64,000 bases of DNA from Protonemura montana (taxonomy: Eukaryota > Arthropoda > Insecta > Plecoptera > Nemouridae), in contig OX387609.1 in NCBI GenBank assembly GCA_947568835.1, positions 16,699,208 to 16,763,207 on the forward strand. The letters run 5' to 3'. Position 1 is the first letter of the stretch; the number at the start of each line of letters is the position of its first letter. A program made the position numbers and the translations under genes. Below are positions 44,961-57,328 of this stretch, piece after piece. The notes under the pieces are model-generated. The model did not search any database. It saw only the letters and a list, made by a program, of their open reading frames with translations, and was not told where the DNA came from.

Positions 44961-45263
44961 ATCCTATCATTGTACTATCCCTTACATTTGCAATAGCGGT
45001 AACATTTCCTAGATAAATTTAAATTCAGTAAGGCTAGGTAGGGCAGACCAGGAACCGTGACTAGCACGGCAGGTAGCAACCCAATTCCCATATATTTCAC
45101 CATGCTGACACGCTTTTCTGCTGCAGGTATAAAGCACCGGACGCCGCATAGCCCTTTAACTTCACGACCATTGCGCTCGCATGTGGACACTCTAACGGAA
45201 CTGCTCCTCCCAGAGCTAGACAATTATGCATGTACATTAATTGATAGATTATATTGTACATAC
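44961..45263 (+). other. 3' flank of the Rep-helicase gene in E7
   Basis: Same as in E4, including CATGTACATTAATTG where E2 and E10 have CATGTAAATTAATTG. No gene assigned. Confidence 0.5.
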
Positions 45264-45750
45264 ATTTAGTAAAGTAGTTACTTCTAACTAATAGTATTAG
45301 AAATGCAGCCTGCTGTTTTCCATCTGCATGTCATGCATGTTCCAAAAAAAAAAAAAATAATAATAAAAAAACATATCGTAGATTTAGTAAAGTAGTTACT
45401 AAGTAGTAAGTAGTAGTAGTTGGTAAGCAAGTAGTTTATAGTTATGCAACCTGCTGTTTTCTATCTGCATGTCATGCATGTTCAAAAAAACAAAAAAACA
45501 AAAAAAAAATCATAGATTTAGTAAAGTAGTTACTTAGTAGTAAGTAGTAGTAGTTGGTAAGTAAGTAGTTAATAGTTATGCAACCTGCTGTTTTCCATCT
45601 GCATGTCATGCGTGTTCAAAAAATAAAAAAAAAAACAAAAAAAAAATCATAGATTTAGTAAAGTAGTTACTAAGTAGTAAGTAGTAGTAGTTGGTTAGTA
45701 AGTAGTTAATAGTTATGCAACCTACTGTTTTCTATCTGCATGTTTGCAAT
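45264..45750 (+). repeat. A-rich tandem repeat x 4 (E7)
   Basis: Same units as E4, but the third A-run is broken by T and C (near 45618-45648), which accounts for the 2-bp offset. AATAAA at 45362-45367. Confidence 0.85.
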
Positions 45751-46026
45751 TTTTTTAAGGTCACAATCTTACTTTCGTGTCGGTCTTTTTACTGCATGTT
45801 TCTCTTTTCTTGATTCCATCTTGGAATGTCAAACCAACTAACCACCAAGCATGATAGCATTGCATCAGTCTAAAAACTGAACAATGCATCCCACCTATCC
45901 GACACAGTTGATCCTTGCATGAATCCTTGCATGTCCGCACATCAGAGATTCCTGTTGCTTGCAACGGGCTGCACAATCTTTGATAGTGTAAGGCAGAGGC
46001 GATGTAGTGTGCGACGATCGCCATGC

Positions 46027-46053
46027 TGCCGGGGCGGGATGGGGGCCCCGGCA
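46027..46053 (+). other. Internal GC-rich hairpin, E7
   Basis: TGCCGGGGC 46027-46035, loop 46036-46044, GCCCCGGCA 46045-46053. Unchanged from E2 and E4. Confidence 0.75.
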
Positions 46054-46883
46054 TAACAATTATTTTTAAAATTCTCTCAATTAACAGCTTGAATACATTT
46101 AGAAACTTTTTATTTCTCCAAGAATGGTGCCTCTCTCTTGCCGTCTTTTTTATTTTGTTTTAGACCCCCTCCCCCTGCCAATCGTAGAGAAGGAACTTCT
46201 TCATGGCACCATTGCGGAGATTACTTCCAATTACGAATGAACAGTGGCGCTACTGCGACATGGCAGGTCTGCATTGACTGTTGCTTTCAAATGGTCAAAG
46301 TTTTCAACGCAAATCGTCGTAACCATGTGAATATTTCTTATATTTGTAAGAATGATCATAATATTGGCAAATAAAAATTACAATAATTAATAGGTACATT
46401 TTTTTTTGTTTAATCTTCAAAAAAAAAACCTTCGTCACTGAAACCAAACCAGAAATATTTGTAATGATTCCTTTCCGTCCAAAAAGCACACCAAATGGTT
46501 GTGTCCCCAAAAGTTATGCTCCTGGTAGGCATCAACGTTGAAGGTACTGGCGGAAATCAGGTATAGTATGGTATATCAAGTCGTAAGGGCATAATACTTT
46601 GTTTTCTTGACATTTTCTCAGTACTTTATTTTGTTGTCCCATAAAAGTTTCTTAAATGTATACGTAGAGGCTACATTAAGTGTAAAGTCTCAGTTCGGTC
46701 CCAGGGCTTAGGGACTAGATTTTGGCCTAGGCCCATATATTTTTGTCATGACTTATCCTATCGGCATATGCCCTATGGGCATAGGGTACTAGAAAAATAG
46801 TAGTGAGCTATTTGTCATTGTTGATCAAAGTTCAAAGACAATACTAATACTAAAATAAAACCACTAGGGATAAGAACAACAGG
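46054..46883 (+). other. 3' subterminal region of E7
   Basis: Modules X (46582-46659) and Y (46699-46792) and the end GGGATAAGAACAACAGG. No gene seen. Confidence 0.55.
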
Positions 46884-46909
46884 TGCCGTTAGGCATCGGG
46901 TACTGCTAG
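46884..46909 (+). other. Helitron 3' terminus, junction 8 (A to N)
   Basis: TGCC 46884-46887, GGCA 46892-46895, CTAG 46906-46909. A-type spacer TCGGGTACTG. Confidence 0.75.
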
Positions 46910-48192
46910 TTAACCTTATATAAAAGCTTTAAATTGCGATGTTCAACTTTTTAGTTTGTGGCTGGGTGGCTGGCTGGGTGGATGGGTGGCTGGGATGTAA
47001 CCGGCCGCTCTACTGGTTATGGAAATTGCGAAATGCGACTGAAAACGTACGAAAATGGGCTAGAATTTTTCAGTATTAACTTTTCCATTGGCAGGCGACA
47101 TTTTCACAGCGATTTAAAATCGTTTTCATGGTGAAAAGTTGCTAAATATGACGGCAAGATATCTCAGAGCCAGGCGATACAGCTCGATTTTTAAAACTCT
47201 TTTAATACTCAAGTTTTTCTAGCCTGGATCTCCACGGTGATTTTCCATGCATTCGTTTTAAAGTTGTTGATGTAATTGAGCGAAAACACATTCAATTTCG
47301 ATCGTTTTACGTGCAAAAATAATTAATTTTGCTAATAAACTGACAGCTTTGATCAATTGTTTGCTTTTTTGACACCACGGCAAGGTGTACGAAATCGTGA
47401 ATGTATCTTTTCGGCAGTGAACCTAGGCTATTCAAACGTCAAAGTCAACGTCAAAGTCAACGTCAATGTCAAATTATTTTCAAAATCTCCAGAACTAAAT
47501 AAAAAACGTGTGAAATTGGCTTATATTGGTTCATAATTCAGGATATAATCCCGCTACGTCTTTTTCACGGTAATTTAAAGTGTATTATTATTATTATAGT
47601 AAAGTATCAAAAATATTGTTGGTGTCTTGGCTAGCAAGATGAAAAATAGTCACTTGACAAGCCCGTGGCATTCTTGTGGAGGTTATTTACACGTCAAAAA
47701 GGTTTGGAAAGTTAAATAATCTATTAACACATTTATTGGAATCTTTTGTAAACATATTTAAATAGATTTATTGTAAATAGTATACGAAAGACGAGAAATG
47801 TCGTGAAAATACGACGATTTTTCTTCATCCCCAGCCTAGACAAGATCACACAGTTGATTCCAAGCCATCAATGATATTTGTGACAATTATGTAAATCAAT
47901 AGCAATCCTTACTTTCTTTGCAGGTTTTTAAGACATTAAACAGGGTTTTTAAACAAACAAAACACACTTAATTAGTTTTTTATTGATAATTTTGCCAAAA
48001 CTATATTAAAAGTGACATTGACAGATCAAAGATAAACATTTGACAGATATCTTTCATCGAATCAGGACGCCGTGGATATTTATTTTATTTTCGAGGATGC
48101 CGTGATCATTCAACAGGTATTAGAATTCAAAACGTCATTAATGACAGAGTGCAGTTTTATCAAATCTAATCCAAATACGCAATCTAAGTTTA
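46910..48192 (+). other. 5' region of E8
   Basis: Same as E3 and E5. TCAATAGCAATCCTTAC near 47898 is shared with E5, where E3 has AGCAACCCAAC. No gene seen. Confidence 0.55.
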
Positions 48193-49730
48193 ATATGGTT
48201 TTCTATGGAATTGTATGGTATTGTATAGTACTTTATGGTGTTATATGGTAGTCTATGTTATTCTATGGTATTCTATGGTAATCTATGGAGTTATATGGTA
48301 TTCTATGGTAATCTTTGGTATTATATGGTATTCTATAATATTCTATGGTATTATTTGGTATCCTATGGAGTTCTATGGTATTCTATGGAATTCTATGGTA
48401 TTCTATGGTATTCTATGGTATTCTATGAATATTCTATTGTGTTCTATGGTATTCTATGATATTCTTTGGTATTCTATGATATTGTATAGTATTGTAAGGT
48501 ATTCTAGGAATTCTATAATATTCTATGGTATTATATGGTATTCCATGGTATTCTATGATATTCTATGTTATACTATGAAGATTCTATGGTATTTTATGGT
48601 ATTCTAGTGAGTTCTATGGTATTCTATGGTATTATATGGTGTTCTATGATATTGTTTGGTATTCTATGGTATGGTATGGTACTCTTTGGTATTCTATGAT
48701 ATTGTATGGTATTGTAAGGTATTATATGGTATTCTATAATATTATATGGTATTATATGGTATTATATGGAGTTCTCTGGTATTCTATGGTATTCTTTGGT
48801 ATTCTATGGTATTATATGAATATTCTATGGTATTCCATGGTGTTTTATGGTATCATATGGTATTCTATAGAGTTCTATGGTATTCTATGATTTTGTTTGG
48901 TATTCTATGATATTTATGGTATTTTATTGTATGGTATGGTATTCTATGGTATTCTATGGATTCCTATGGTCTTCTATGATATTTTATGGTATTCTATGGT
49001 ATTCTATCGAGTTCTATGTTATTCCATGATATTTTATGGTATTCTATGATATTCTATGGTGTTCTATGGTATTCTATATTGTTTGGTATTCTATGGTATT
49101 CTTTGGTATTCTATGATATTCTATCGTATATTATGGTATTCTATGGTATGCTATGGTATTATATGGAGTTCTATGGTATTCTATGGTATTGTTTGGTGTT
49201 CTATGGTATTGTTTGATATTGTTTGGTATTCTATGGTATTCTATGATATTGTTTGGTATTCTATTATATTCTTTTAAGTTCTATGGTATTCTATGGTATT
49301 CTTTGGTATTCTTTGGAGTTCTTTGGTATTCTATGATTTTGTTTGGTATTCTTTGGTATTCTATGGAGTTCTATGGTATTCGATGGTATTGTTTGGTATT
49401 CTATGGTATTCTATGGTATTCTATTGTATTCTATGGAGTTCTTTGGTATCCAATGATATTGGTTGGTTTTCTATGGTATTCTTTGGAGTTCTATGGTATT
49501 CTATGATACTGTTTGGTATTCTTTGAAATTCTATTGAGTTATATGGTATTCTATGGTATTCTATGGTATTCTATGGTGTTCTATGGTATTCTATGATATT
49601 GTATGGTATTCTATGGTATTCTATGGTATTCAATGGAGTTATATGGTATTCTATGATATAGTTTGGTATTCTATGGTGTTCTATGGTATTCTATGGTATT
49701 CTATTGTATTGTATGGAATTGTATGGTATT
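48193..49730 (+). repeat. 10-bp satellite, unit E8
   Basis: 1.54 kb, collinear with E3 and E5. Private change CTATGATATTCTATCG near 49111. Confidence 0.95.
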
Positions 49731-49883
49731 TAACAATATTATTATGTGTTGTTTGGCACTTTTGGTTGTGGCTCTATTTAAAACTTTTGGAACGGCATCT
49801 GACAAATTTCGAAAACTTTTTAAAATAAGCTTCAAGTCAAGTAAAATATAAATCAAAATGCCCACTCCCTAAAAATCTTAAGG

Positions 49884-49909
49884 TGCCGTTAGGCAGCGGG
49901 TACTGCTAG
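49884..49909 (+). other. Helitron 3' terminus, junction 9 (N to N)
   Basis: TGCC 49884-49887, GGCA 49892-49895, CTAG 49906-49909. It is followed by the E2-like 5' end of E9. Confidence 0.75.
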
Positions 49910-51186
49910 TTAACCTTATATAAAAGCCTTAAATTGTGATGTTCAACTTTTTAGTTTGTGGGTATATGGCTGGGTAGCTGGCTGGGATGTAACCGGCTGC
50001 TCTACTGTTTATGGAAATTGCGAAATTCGACTCGAAACGTACGGAAATGGGCTAGAATTTTTCAGTGTTAACTTTTACATTGGCAGGCGACACTTTCACA
50101 GCGATTTGAGAGCGTTTTCATGGTGAAAAGTTGCTAAATATGACGGCAAGATATCTCAGAGCCAGGCGATGCAGCTCGATTTTATAACTCTTTTAATACT
50201 CGAGTTTTTCTTGCCTGGAGCTCCACGGTGATTTTTCATGCATTCGTATTAAAGTTGTTGATGTAATTGAGCGAAAACACATTCAATTGCGATCGTTTTA
50301 CGTGAAAAAGAATTAATTTTGCTAATAAACTGACAGCTTTGATCAATTGTTTGCTTTTTTGACACCACGGCAAGGTGTACGAAATCATAATGTATCTTTT
50401 CGGCAGTGAACCTAGGATATTCAAACGTCAAATTCAAACGTCAAAGTCAACGTCAAAGTCAACGTCAATGTCAAATTCTTTTCGAAATCTCCAGAACTGA
50501 AGGAAAAACGTGTGAAATTGGCTTATATTGGTTCAAATTCAGGTTTACATTCCGCTACGTCTTTTTTACGGTGATTTTAAAGTGCATTATTAGAGTAAAG
50601 TATCAAAAATATTGTTGGTGTCTTGGCTAGCAAGATGAAAAATAGCCACTTGACAAGCCCGTGGCATTCTTGTGGAGGTTATTTACACGTCAAAAAGGTT
50701 TGGAAAGTTAAACAATCTATTAACACAACTATTGGAATCTTTTGTAAATATATTTAAAGATATTTATTGTAAATAGTATACGAAAGTCAAGAAATTTCTT
50801 AAAATACGACGATTTTTCTCCATCCCCAGCCTAGACAAGATCACACAGTTGATTCCAAGCCATCAATGATATTTGTGACAATTATGTAAATCAATAACGA
50901 TCCTAACTTTCTTTGCAGGTCTTTAAGACATTAAATAGGGTTTTTAAACAAACAAAACACACTTGATTAGTTTTTTATTGATAATTTTGACAGAACTAGA
51001 CTTAGAGTGACATTGACAGATCAAAGATAAACATTTGACAGATATCTTTCATCGAATCAGGACGCCGTGGATATTTATTTTATTTTCGAGAATGCCGTGA
51101 TCATTCAACAGGTATTTAAATTCAAAACGTCATTAATGACAGAGTGCAGTTTTATCAAATCTCATCCAAATAAGCAATCTGATTTT
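49910..51186 (+). other. 5' region of E9
   Basis: Mosaic start, then an extended AACGTCAAA tandem (50422-50470) with one more AATTCAAACGTC unit than E3. Near 50390 AAATCATAATG replaces AAATCGTGAATG. No gene seen. Confidence 0.6.
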
Positions 51187-53497
51187 AATATGGTTTTCTA
51201 TGGAATTGTATAATATTGTGTAGTACTTTAGGGTGTAACATGGTAGTCTATGGTATAAGGTGATATTGTATGATATTGTATGGCATTCTATGTTATTCTA
51301 TGGTATTCTATGGTATTCTATGATATTCTATGGTATTCTATGATATTCTATGATATTCTATGGTATTCTATAGTATTCTATGGTATTCTATGGTATACTA
51401 TGGTATTCCAAGGTATTCTATGGTATTCTATGGTGTTCTATGGTATTCTTTGGAATTCTATGGAGTTCTATGGTATTCTATGATATTGTATGGTATTCTA
51501 TGGTATTCTATGGAGTTCTATGGTATTCTATGGTATTCTATGGTGTTTAATGGTATTTTATGGTATTTTATGGTATTCAATGGTATTCTATGGTGTTATA
51601 TGGTATTCTATGGTGTTCTATGGTATTCTTTGGTATTCTATAGTATTCTATGGTATTCTATGGATTTCTATGGTATTTTATGATATTCTATGACATTCAA
51701 TGGTATTCTTTGGTATTCAATGGAGTTCTATGGTATTCTATGGAGTTCTATGTTATTCAATGGTATTCAATGGTATTCTATGGTATTCTATGGTATTCTA
51801 TGGTATTCTTTAGTATTCTATGGTATTCTATGGTATTCTATGGTGTTGTATGGTATTCTATGGAATTCTATTGTATTCTGTGGTATTCTATGGTATTATA
51901 TGGTATTCTTTGGTGTTTTATGGTATTCTATGAAATTCTATGGTGTTCTATGATATTCTATGGTATTCTATGGTATTTTATGGATTTCTATGGTATTCTG
52001 TGGTATTCTATGGTATTCTATGGAGTTCTATGGTATTCTATGGTATTCTATGGTGTTTAATGGTATTTTATGGTATTTTATGGTATTCAATGGTATTCTA
52101 TGGTGTTATATGGTATTCTATGGTGTTCTATGGTATTCTTTGGTATTCTATAGTATTCTATGGTATTCTATGGAGTTCTATGGTATTTTATGATATTCTA
52201 TGATATTCAATGGTATTCTTTGGTATTCAATGGAGTTCTATGGTATTCTATGGAGTTCTATGTTATTCAATGGTATTCAATGGTATTCTATGGTATTCTA
52301 TGGTATTCTATGGTATTCTTTAGTATTCTATGGTGTTCTTTGGTATTCTATGGTGTTGTATGGTATTCTATGGAATTCTGTGGTATTCTATGGTATTCTA
52401 TGGTATTCTTTGGTGTTTTATGGTATGCTATGAAATTCTATGGTGTTCTATGATATTCTATGGGGTTCTATGGTATTCTAAGGAATTCTATGGTAAGCCA
52501 TGGTATTCTATGGTATTCTATGGTATTTTATGGATTTCTATGGTATTCTATGGTATTCTATGGTATTCTATGGAGGTATATGGTATTCTTTGATCATGTT
52601 TGGTATTATATGGTATTCTATGATATTCTATGGAGTTCTATGGTATTCTATGGTATTCTATGGAGTTCTTTGGTATTCTTTGGTGTTCTATGGTATTCTA
52701 TGGAATTCTATGGTAAGCCATGGTATTCTATGGTATTCTATGGTATTTTATGGAGTTCTATGGTATTCTATGGTATTCTATGGTATTCTATGGAGTTCTA
52801 TGGTATTCTATGATCATGTTTGGTATTACATGGTTTTCTATGGTATTTTATGGTGTTCTATGGTATTCTATGGTACCCTTTGGTATTCTATGGTATCCTA
52901 TGGTATTCTATGGAATTCTATGGTAATCTATGGTATTCTATGGTATTCTTTGGTTTTCTATGGTATTCTATGGTGTTCTATGCTATTCTATGGTATTCTA
53001 TGGTATTATTTGGTGTTCTATGGTATTTTATGGTATTTTATGGTATTTAATGGTGTTCTATTTCATTCTATGGTGTTCTATGGTATTCCATGGAATTCTT
53101 TGGTAATCTATGGTTTTCTATGGTGATCTATGGTATTCTTTGGTGTTCTATGGTATTATTTGGTATTCTTTGGTATTCTATGGTATTCTATGGAGTTCAA
53201 TGTTAGTCTATGGAATTCTATTGTATTCTATAGAGTTCAATGGTATTCTATGGTATTCTATGGTATTCTATGGAGTTCTATGGTATTCTATGGTATTCTA
53301 TGGTATTCTATGGAGTTATATGGTGTTCTTTGATCATGTTTGGTATTATATGGTATTCTATGGTATTCTATGGTATTCTATGGAATTCTATGGTATACTA
53401 TGGTATTCTATGGAGTTCTTTGGTATTCTATGAAATTGTATGGTTTTCTACGGTATTTTATGATATTCTATGGTATTGTATGGTATTGCATGGTACT
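51187..53497 (+). repeat. 10-bp satellite with a 510-bp higher-order repeat, unit E9
   Basis: The variant string GTGTTTAATGG, ATTTTATGG, ATTTTATGG, ATTCAATGG occurs near 51543 and again near 52053, and the flanking variant decamers agree for several hundred bases, so a block of about 51 decamers was duplicated. A further related block with GATCATGTTTGG recurs near 52590, 52810 and 53330. Confidence 0.9.
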
Positions 53498-53629
53498 TTT
53501 AGCTGTGGTCCTTTTTAAAGAATTTGGATAGGGCATCAAAGAAAACTCGAGAAAGTTGTCGATGTTTTATGGATTGTTTATAATGTGGACAGTTTAAACC
53601 AAAATGCCCACACCCTCGACATCAACTGC

Positions 53630-53655
53630 AGCCGTTAGGCAGCGGGTACTGCTAG
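53630..53655 (+). other. Helitron 3' terminus, junction 10 (N to A), AGCC variant
   Basis: AGCC 53630-53633, GTTA, GGCA 53638-53641, CTAG 53652-53655. As at junction 7, the unit downstream is autonomous. Confidence 0.7.
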
Positions 53656-54985
53656 TTAACCTTATATAAAAGCTTTAAAATTGTGATGTTCAACTTTTTA
53701 GTTTGTGGGTAGCTGGCTGGGTGGGTGGCTGGGATGTAACCGGCCGCTCTACTGGTTATGGAAATTGCGAAATGAGACTCAAAACGTACGGAAATGGGCT
53801 AGAATTTTTCAGAATTAACTTTTACATTGGCGTGCGACATTTTCACAGCGATTAAAAATCGTTTTCATGGTGAAAAGTTGCTAAATATGACGGCAAGATA
53901 TCTCAGAGCCAGGCGATGCAGCTCGATTTTATAACTATTTTAATACTCAAGTTTTTCTAGCCTCGAGCTTTGCGGTGATTTTTCATGCATTCGTAATAAA
54001 GTTTTTGATGTAATTGAGCGAAAACACATTCAATTGCGATCGTTTTACGTGAAAAAGAATTAATTTTGCTAATAAACTGACAGCTTTGATCAATTGTTTG
54101 CTATTTTGACACCACAGCAAGGTGTACGAAATCGTGAATGTATCTTCTCAGCAGTGGATCATCAGGCCAAATTAAACGTCAAAATGGGTTGAAATGTCAA
54201 ACTATCTACTAAAACCCCTTTGTTTTTGGCGAAAATCGGTCAAAAACGACAGGAAATGGTTATAATTTGTACATGATTTCGAAGCATGATATGAAACGCG
54301 ACATTTTTAAGGTGAGTTGATGGCATACGGCGATTTGACAGGATTCCAAATGCCATTTCATATGAAACAGGTAGGTAAGGAAAAAGTTTGACTCTTTACA
54401 GGCGTAAAAATTGTATTTTTATTGCACATTTTGTGTTCAATTGAATTTCTTTAGTTTAATTGTGTTTCATAAAGGTATAAACATCTTGCCGATTTAAGCC
54501 GAAATTGTTCAAATACGACGCATACTATTCAACCCCAGCCTAGACAAGATTCCACCACCAATTTCAAACGGAAATGATATTTCCGACTTTTATGCAAATC
54601 ACCTGTGGGTTAACTTTCCATTGCTAGCAACCTAAGCATGGAATATGGATTTCTTAACAACCAAACTATACTAAACATGTTTTTTAGAGATTATTCCGAC
54701 AAATCTTGATTTTGAGTGACAGATCGCAAAAACAGGTGACAATTCTTTTCCATCGACGTAAGAAGCCCTAAAAAAAATAATAATTTTCAAGACTGCCGTG
54801 AATTTGCAACAGGTTTTCAAACGCAAAGTGTTTAGCGAGAACATTTTTATTTAAATTTGTGTTTTTTTTACCGCGCAAATACGTAATTGGTACCTATATC
54901 AAGGTACCTATTAATTGTTTTGAATGCGAAAAACAATGCATTCACAATTTCTTTGGCAATTTTAAAGGCTGTCCTGAACATTTGG
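53656..54985 (+). other. 5' region of E10
   Basis: Nearly identical to E7 through about 54750, then private changes (AGAAGCCCTAAAAAAAATAA). The 70-bp block is at 54586-54655. No gene seen. Confidence 0.6.
54586..54655 (+). repeat. Direct repeat, left copy (E10)
   Basis: Partner of 55408-55477, now only 822 bp away because the satellite between them is short. Confidence 0.8.
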
Positions 54986-55400
54986 CATAGCATAGGACAG
55001 CAAAGCATAGCATAGCATAGCAAAGCATAGCATAGCATAGCATAGCATAGCATAGCATAGCATAGCATAGCATAGCATAGCATAGCAAAGCATAGCATAG
55101 CATAGCATAGCATAGCAAAGCATAGCAAAGCAAAGCAAAGCATAGCTTATCAAAGCAAAGCATAGCAAAGCATAGCATAGCATGGCATAGCATAGCATAG
55201 CATAGAATAGCATAGCATAGCATAGCATAGCATAGAATAGCATAGAATAGCATAGCATAGCTTATCAAAGCATAGCATAGCATAGCAAAGCATATCATAG
55301 CAAAGCATAGCATAGCAAAGCATAGCAAAGCATAGCAAAGCATAGCAAAGCAAAGCAAAGCATAGCATAGCAAAGCATAGCATAGAATAACAAAGCATAG
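54986..55400 (-). repeat. Pentamer satellite CATAG/CAAAG (E10)
   Basis: About 83 pentamers. Lacks the AT-only island. Both edges (GGACAG near 55004 and CAAAGCATAGCAATCTGAC at the end) are homologous to those in E4, so the length change is internal. Confidence 0.95.
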
Positions 55401-55407
55401 CAATCTG

Positions 55408-55477
55408 ACTTTAATGCAAATCACCTGTGGGTTTAATTTCTATTGCTAGCATCCTAAGCATGGAATACGGATTTTAC
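55408..55477 (+). repeat. Direct repeat, right copy (E10)
   Basis: ACTTTAATGCAAATCACCTG and onward. Has AGCATCCTAAGC where E4 has AGCAACCTAAGC. Confidence 0.8.
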
Positions 55478-55504
55478 AGGTTTTATATCTAGAGCTCTAT
55501 TCAG

Positions 55505-56119
55505 GTTATTTGAGATCAGCTGGCTGGACCCTATGTTCTATCCAGGTTATTTGAGATCAGCTGGCTGGATCCTATGCTCTATCCAGGTTATTTGAGATCA
55601 GCTGGCTGGATCCTATGCTCTATCCAGGTTATTTGAGATCAGCTGGCTGGACCCTATGTTCTATCCATGTTATTTGAGATAAGCTGGCTGGATCCTATGC
55701 TCTATCCAGGTTATTTGAGATCAGCTAGCTGGATCCTATGCTCTATCCAGGTTATTTGAGATCAGCTGGCTGGATCCTATGCTCTATCCAGGTTATTTGA
55801 GATCAGCTGGCTGGATCCTATGCTCTATCCAGGTTATTTGAGATCAGCTGACTGGATTCTATGCTCTTTTCAGGTTATTTGAAATCAGCAGGCTGGATCC
55901 TATGCTCTATCCAGGTTATTTGAGATCAGCTGACTGGATCTTATACTCTATCCAGGTTATTTGAGATCAGCTGGCTGGATCCTATGCTCTATCCAGGTTA
56001 TTTGAGATCAGCTGGCTGGATCCTATGCTCTATCCAGGTCATTTGAGATCAGCTAGCTGGATCCTATGCTCTATCCAGGTTATTTGAGATCAGCTGGCTG
56101 GATCCTATGCTCTATCCAG
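55505..56119 (+). repeat. 41-bp satellite x 15 (E10)
   Basis: (56120-55505)/41 gives 15 units. Variant units (GGACCCTATGTTC; GACTGGATTC) recur in a pattern that suggests duplication of blocks of several units. Confidence 0.95.
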
Positions 56120-56222
56120 GTTATTTTAAATCAGCAGTTTGTATCTTTACATCTATTGGGCAATGGGCTTTAATAATGCCTTCTGAATGTATATTAAAAG
56201 ACATATTTTAAAAAGAAATATA

Positions 56223-56418
56223 TCCCAGGTCTGAGGACCTAGGTAATGGCCTAGGGCCATATTTGAGTAATGATCTGGCCATCGGGCATGCCCGCAGAGC
56301 ATAGGATAGCTACTGGTGAAGAGGCAAAAGGCTTATTTATCGAAAGGGCCCAAAACTATATTTTCTTATTCATTTTCTTAGTTCTTTAGGTGGTGGTCCC
56401 ATAAAAGGCTTTAAAAAG
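56223..56418 (+). repeat. Modules Y then X in the 5' part of E10
   Basis: Y 56223-56315 with CGGGCATGCCCG, X 56341-56418. A copy of ATTTTGTGCTCAATTG, the deletion-end repeat of E2, follows at 56431-56446. Confidence 0.65.
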
Positions 56419-56647
56419 GCACAGGTGCACATTTTGTGCTCAATTGTGTTTCTTTAATGAGTTTTCAGATGAATTTAGTAGTGATTTAAGGCGTAATTAA
56501 TTAGCTAACCTCTAAAGACACATTATTATGATCACTGACCACAATAATTTGACTTCTGGCTTCATTCATTTACAGCGTGTAGCATTGACAGCTTCTTATG
56601 GCACGTAATTCAAATCGTCGCGCCTGGTGTTCAAGTTTGAATTTGCG

Positions 56648-56831
56648 TGACGTCATTTTACGTAGCGGGATGTTGGCTTAGCGCTTTTTGATCGGCATCT
56701 ACGCTCGGCAATTAGTCACACTCCCAAAGCCCGCCAGCCGCCATTTGCTATAGCAGTTAGTATAGCATGAGAGTGCGGATTACCTACACGGCGAAACACT
56801 CTTGTGGGGAAGAATTCCGTCGCTATTCAAG
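56648..56831 (+). promoter_or_regulatory. Probable promoter and 5' exon, E10
   Basis: TGACGTCA at 56648-56655. The exon-like end TATTCAAG is at 56831. Confidence 0.4.
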
Positions 56832-57328
56832 GTAATTTCATTTCATATTTAATTTGCATGTCACAATATCCAGTAATAGTCAACCCCTAATATCATCAAG
56901 TGATTCAATTATTTATAGTGATATTATAGCGTTTAGCTTCTAAATTATTATTAAAATTATCGTTCATCATCAAGACTGGAAAGCATACATTTTGCCCGTC
57001 TTGTGGATATTTCCATGACGTCACTTTTACGTAACATGATGCAATCGCTCGACGCGATTCTCATCCCCCTCCCCAACCCTCCCATTCCCACCGTTCCAAC
57101 AATTAGAAGTGTGTTCAACATGGCGTCCAAGCTCGCATTCGAAGCAAATTAGCATATTTCTTTGTAAAGAAACTAAAGTGATTGTTGTGCATATTAAAGC
57201 ATGCATTTAGACTGGCATGATATTTGGGTGAGGTCAATTTTGCGAAACATGGCGGTTGGTTCGTCCTTAGCCACGCTCCGCTTCAGTTTGGCGACGCTAG
57301 GCACTAAAACCTCGCTTTCTTCACACAG
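56832..57328 (+). other. Putative 5'UTR intron, E10 (497 bp)
   Basis: Donor CAAG|GTAATT, slightly weaker than the GTAATC of the other copies. Acceptor TTTCTTCACACAG. The second TGACGTCA is at 57016-57023. Confidence 0.45.

Larger units (their letters stand above)
34974..46909 (+). mobile_element. Autonomous Helitron unit E7 (11,936 bp), intact gene
   Basis: Collinear with E4 at an offset of 18,273 bp from the first base through the stop codon, without an indel. The 2-bp length difference lies in the A-rich runs. The few differences include AAGTTTTTGATG for AAGTTGTTGATG near 35320, shared with E10. Confidence 0.85.
46910..49909 (+). mobile_element. Non-autonomous Helitron unit E8 (3,000 bp)
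   Basis: Agrees more closely with E3 than with E5 inside the satellite: it has AATCTTTGGTATTATATGG like E3, where E5 has AATCTATGG, and it lacks the 9-bp terminal duplication. It follows autonomous unit E7 as E5 follows E4. Confidence 0.75.
49910..53655 (+). mobile_element. Non-autonomous Helitron unit E9 (3,746 bp), mosaic 5' end
   Basis: Bases 49910-50107 equal the first 198 bp of E2 with one mismatch. From 50108 on, it follows the other N units. The satellite is the longest in the array together with E1's, and the tail (GTGGTCCTTTTTAAAG, CATCAACTGCAGCC) is that of E6. Confidence 0.75.
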
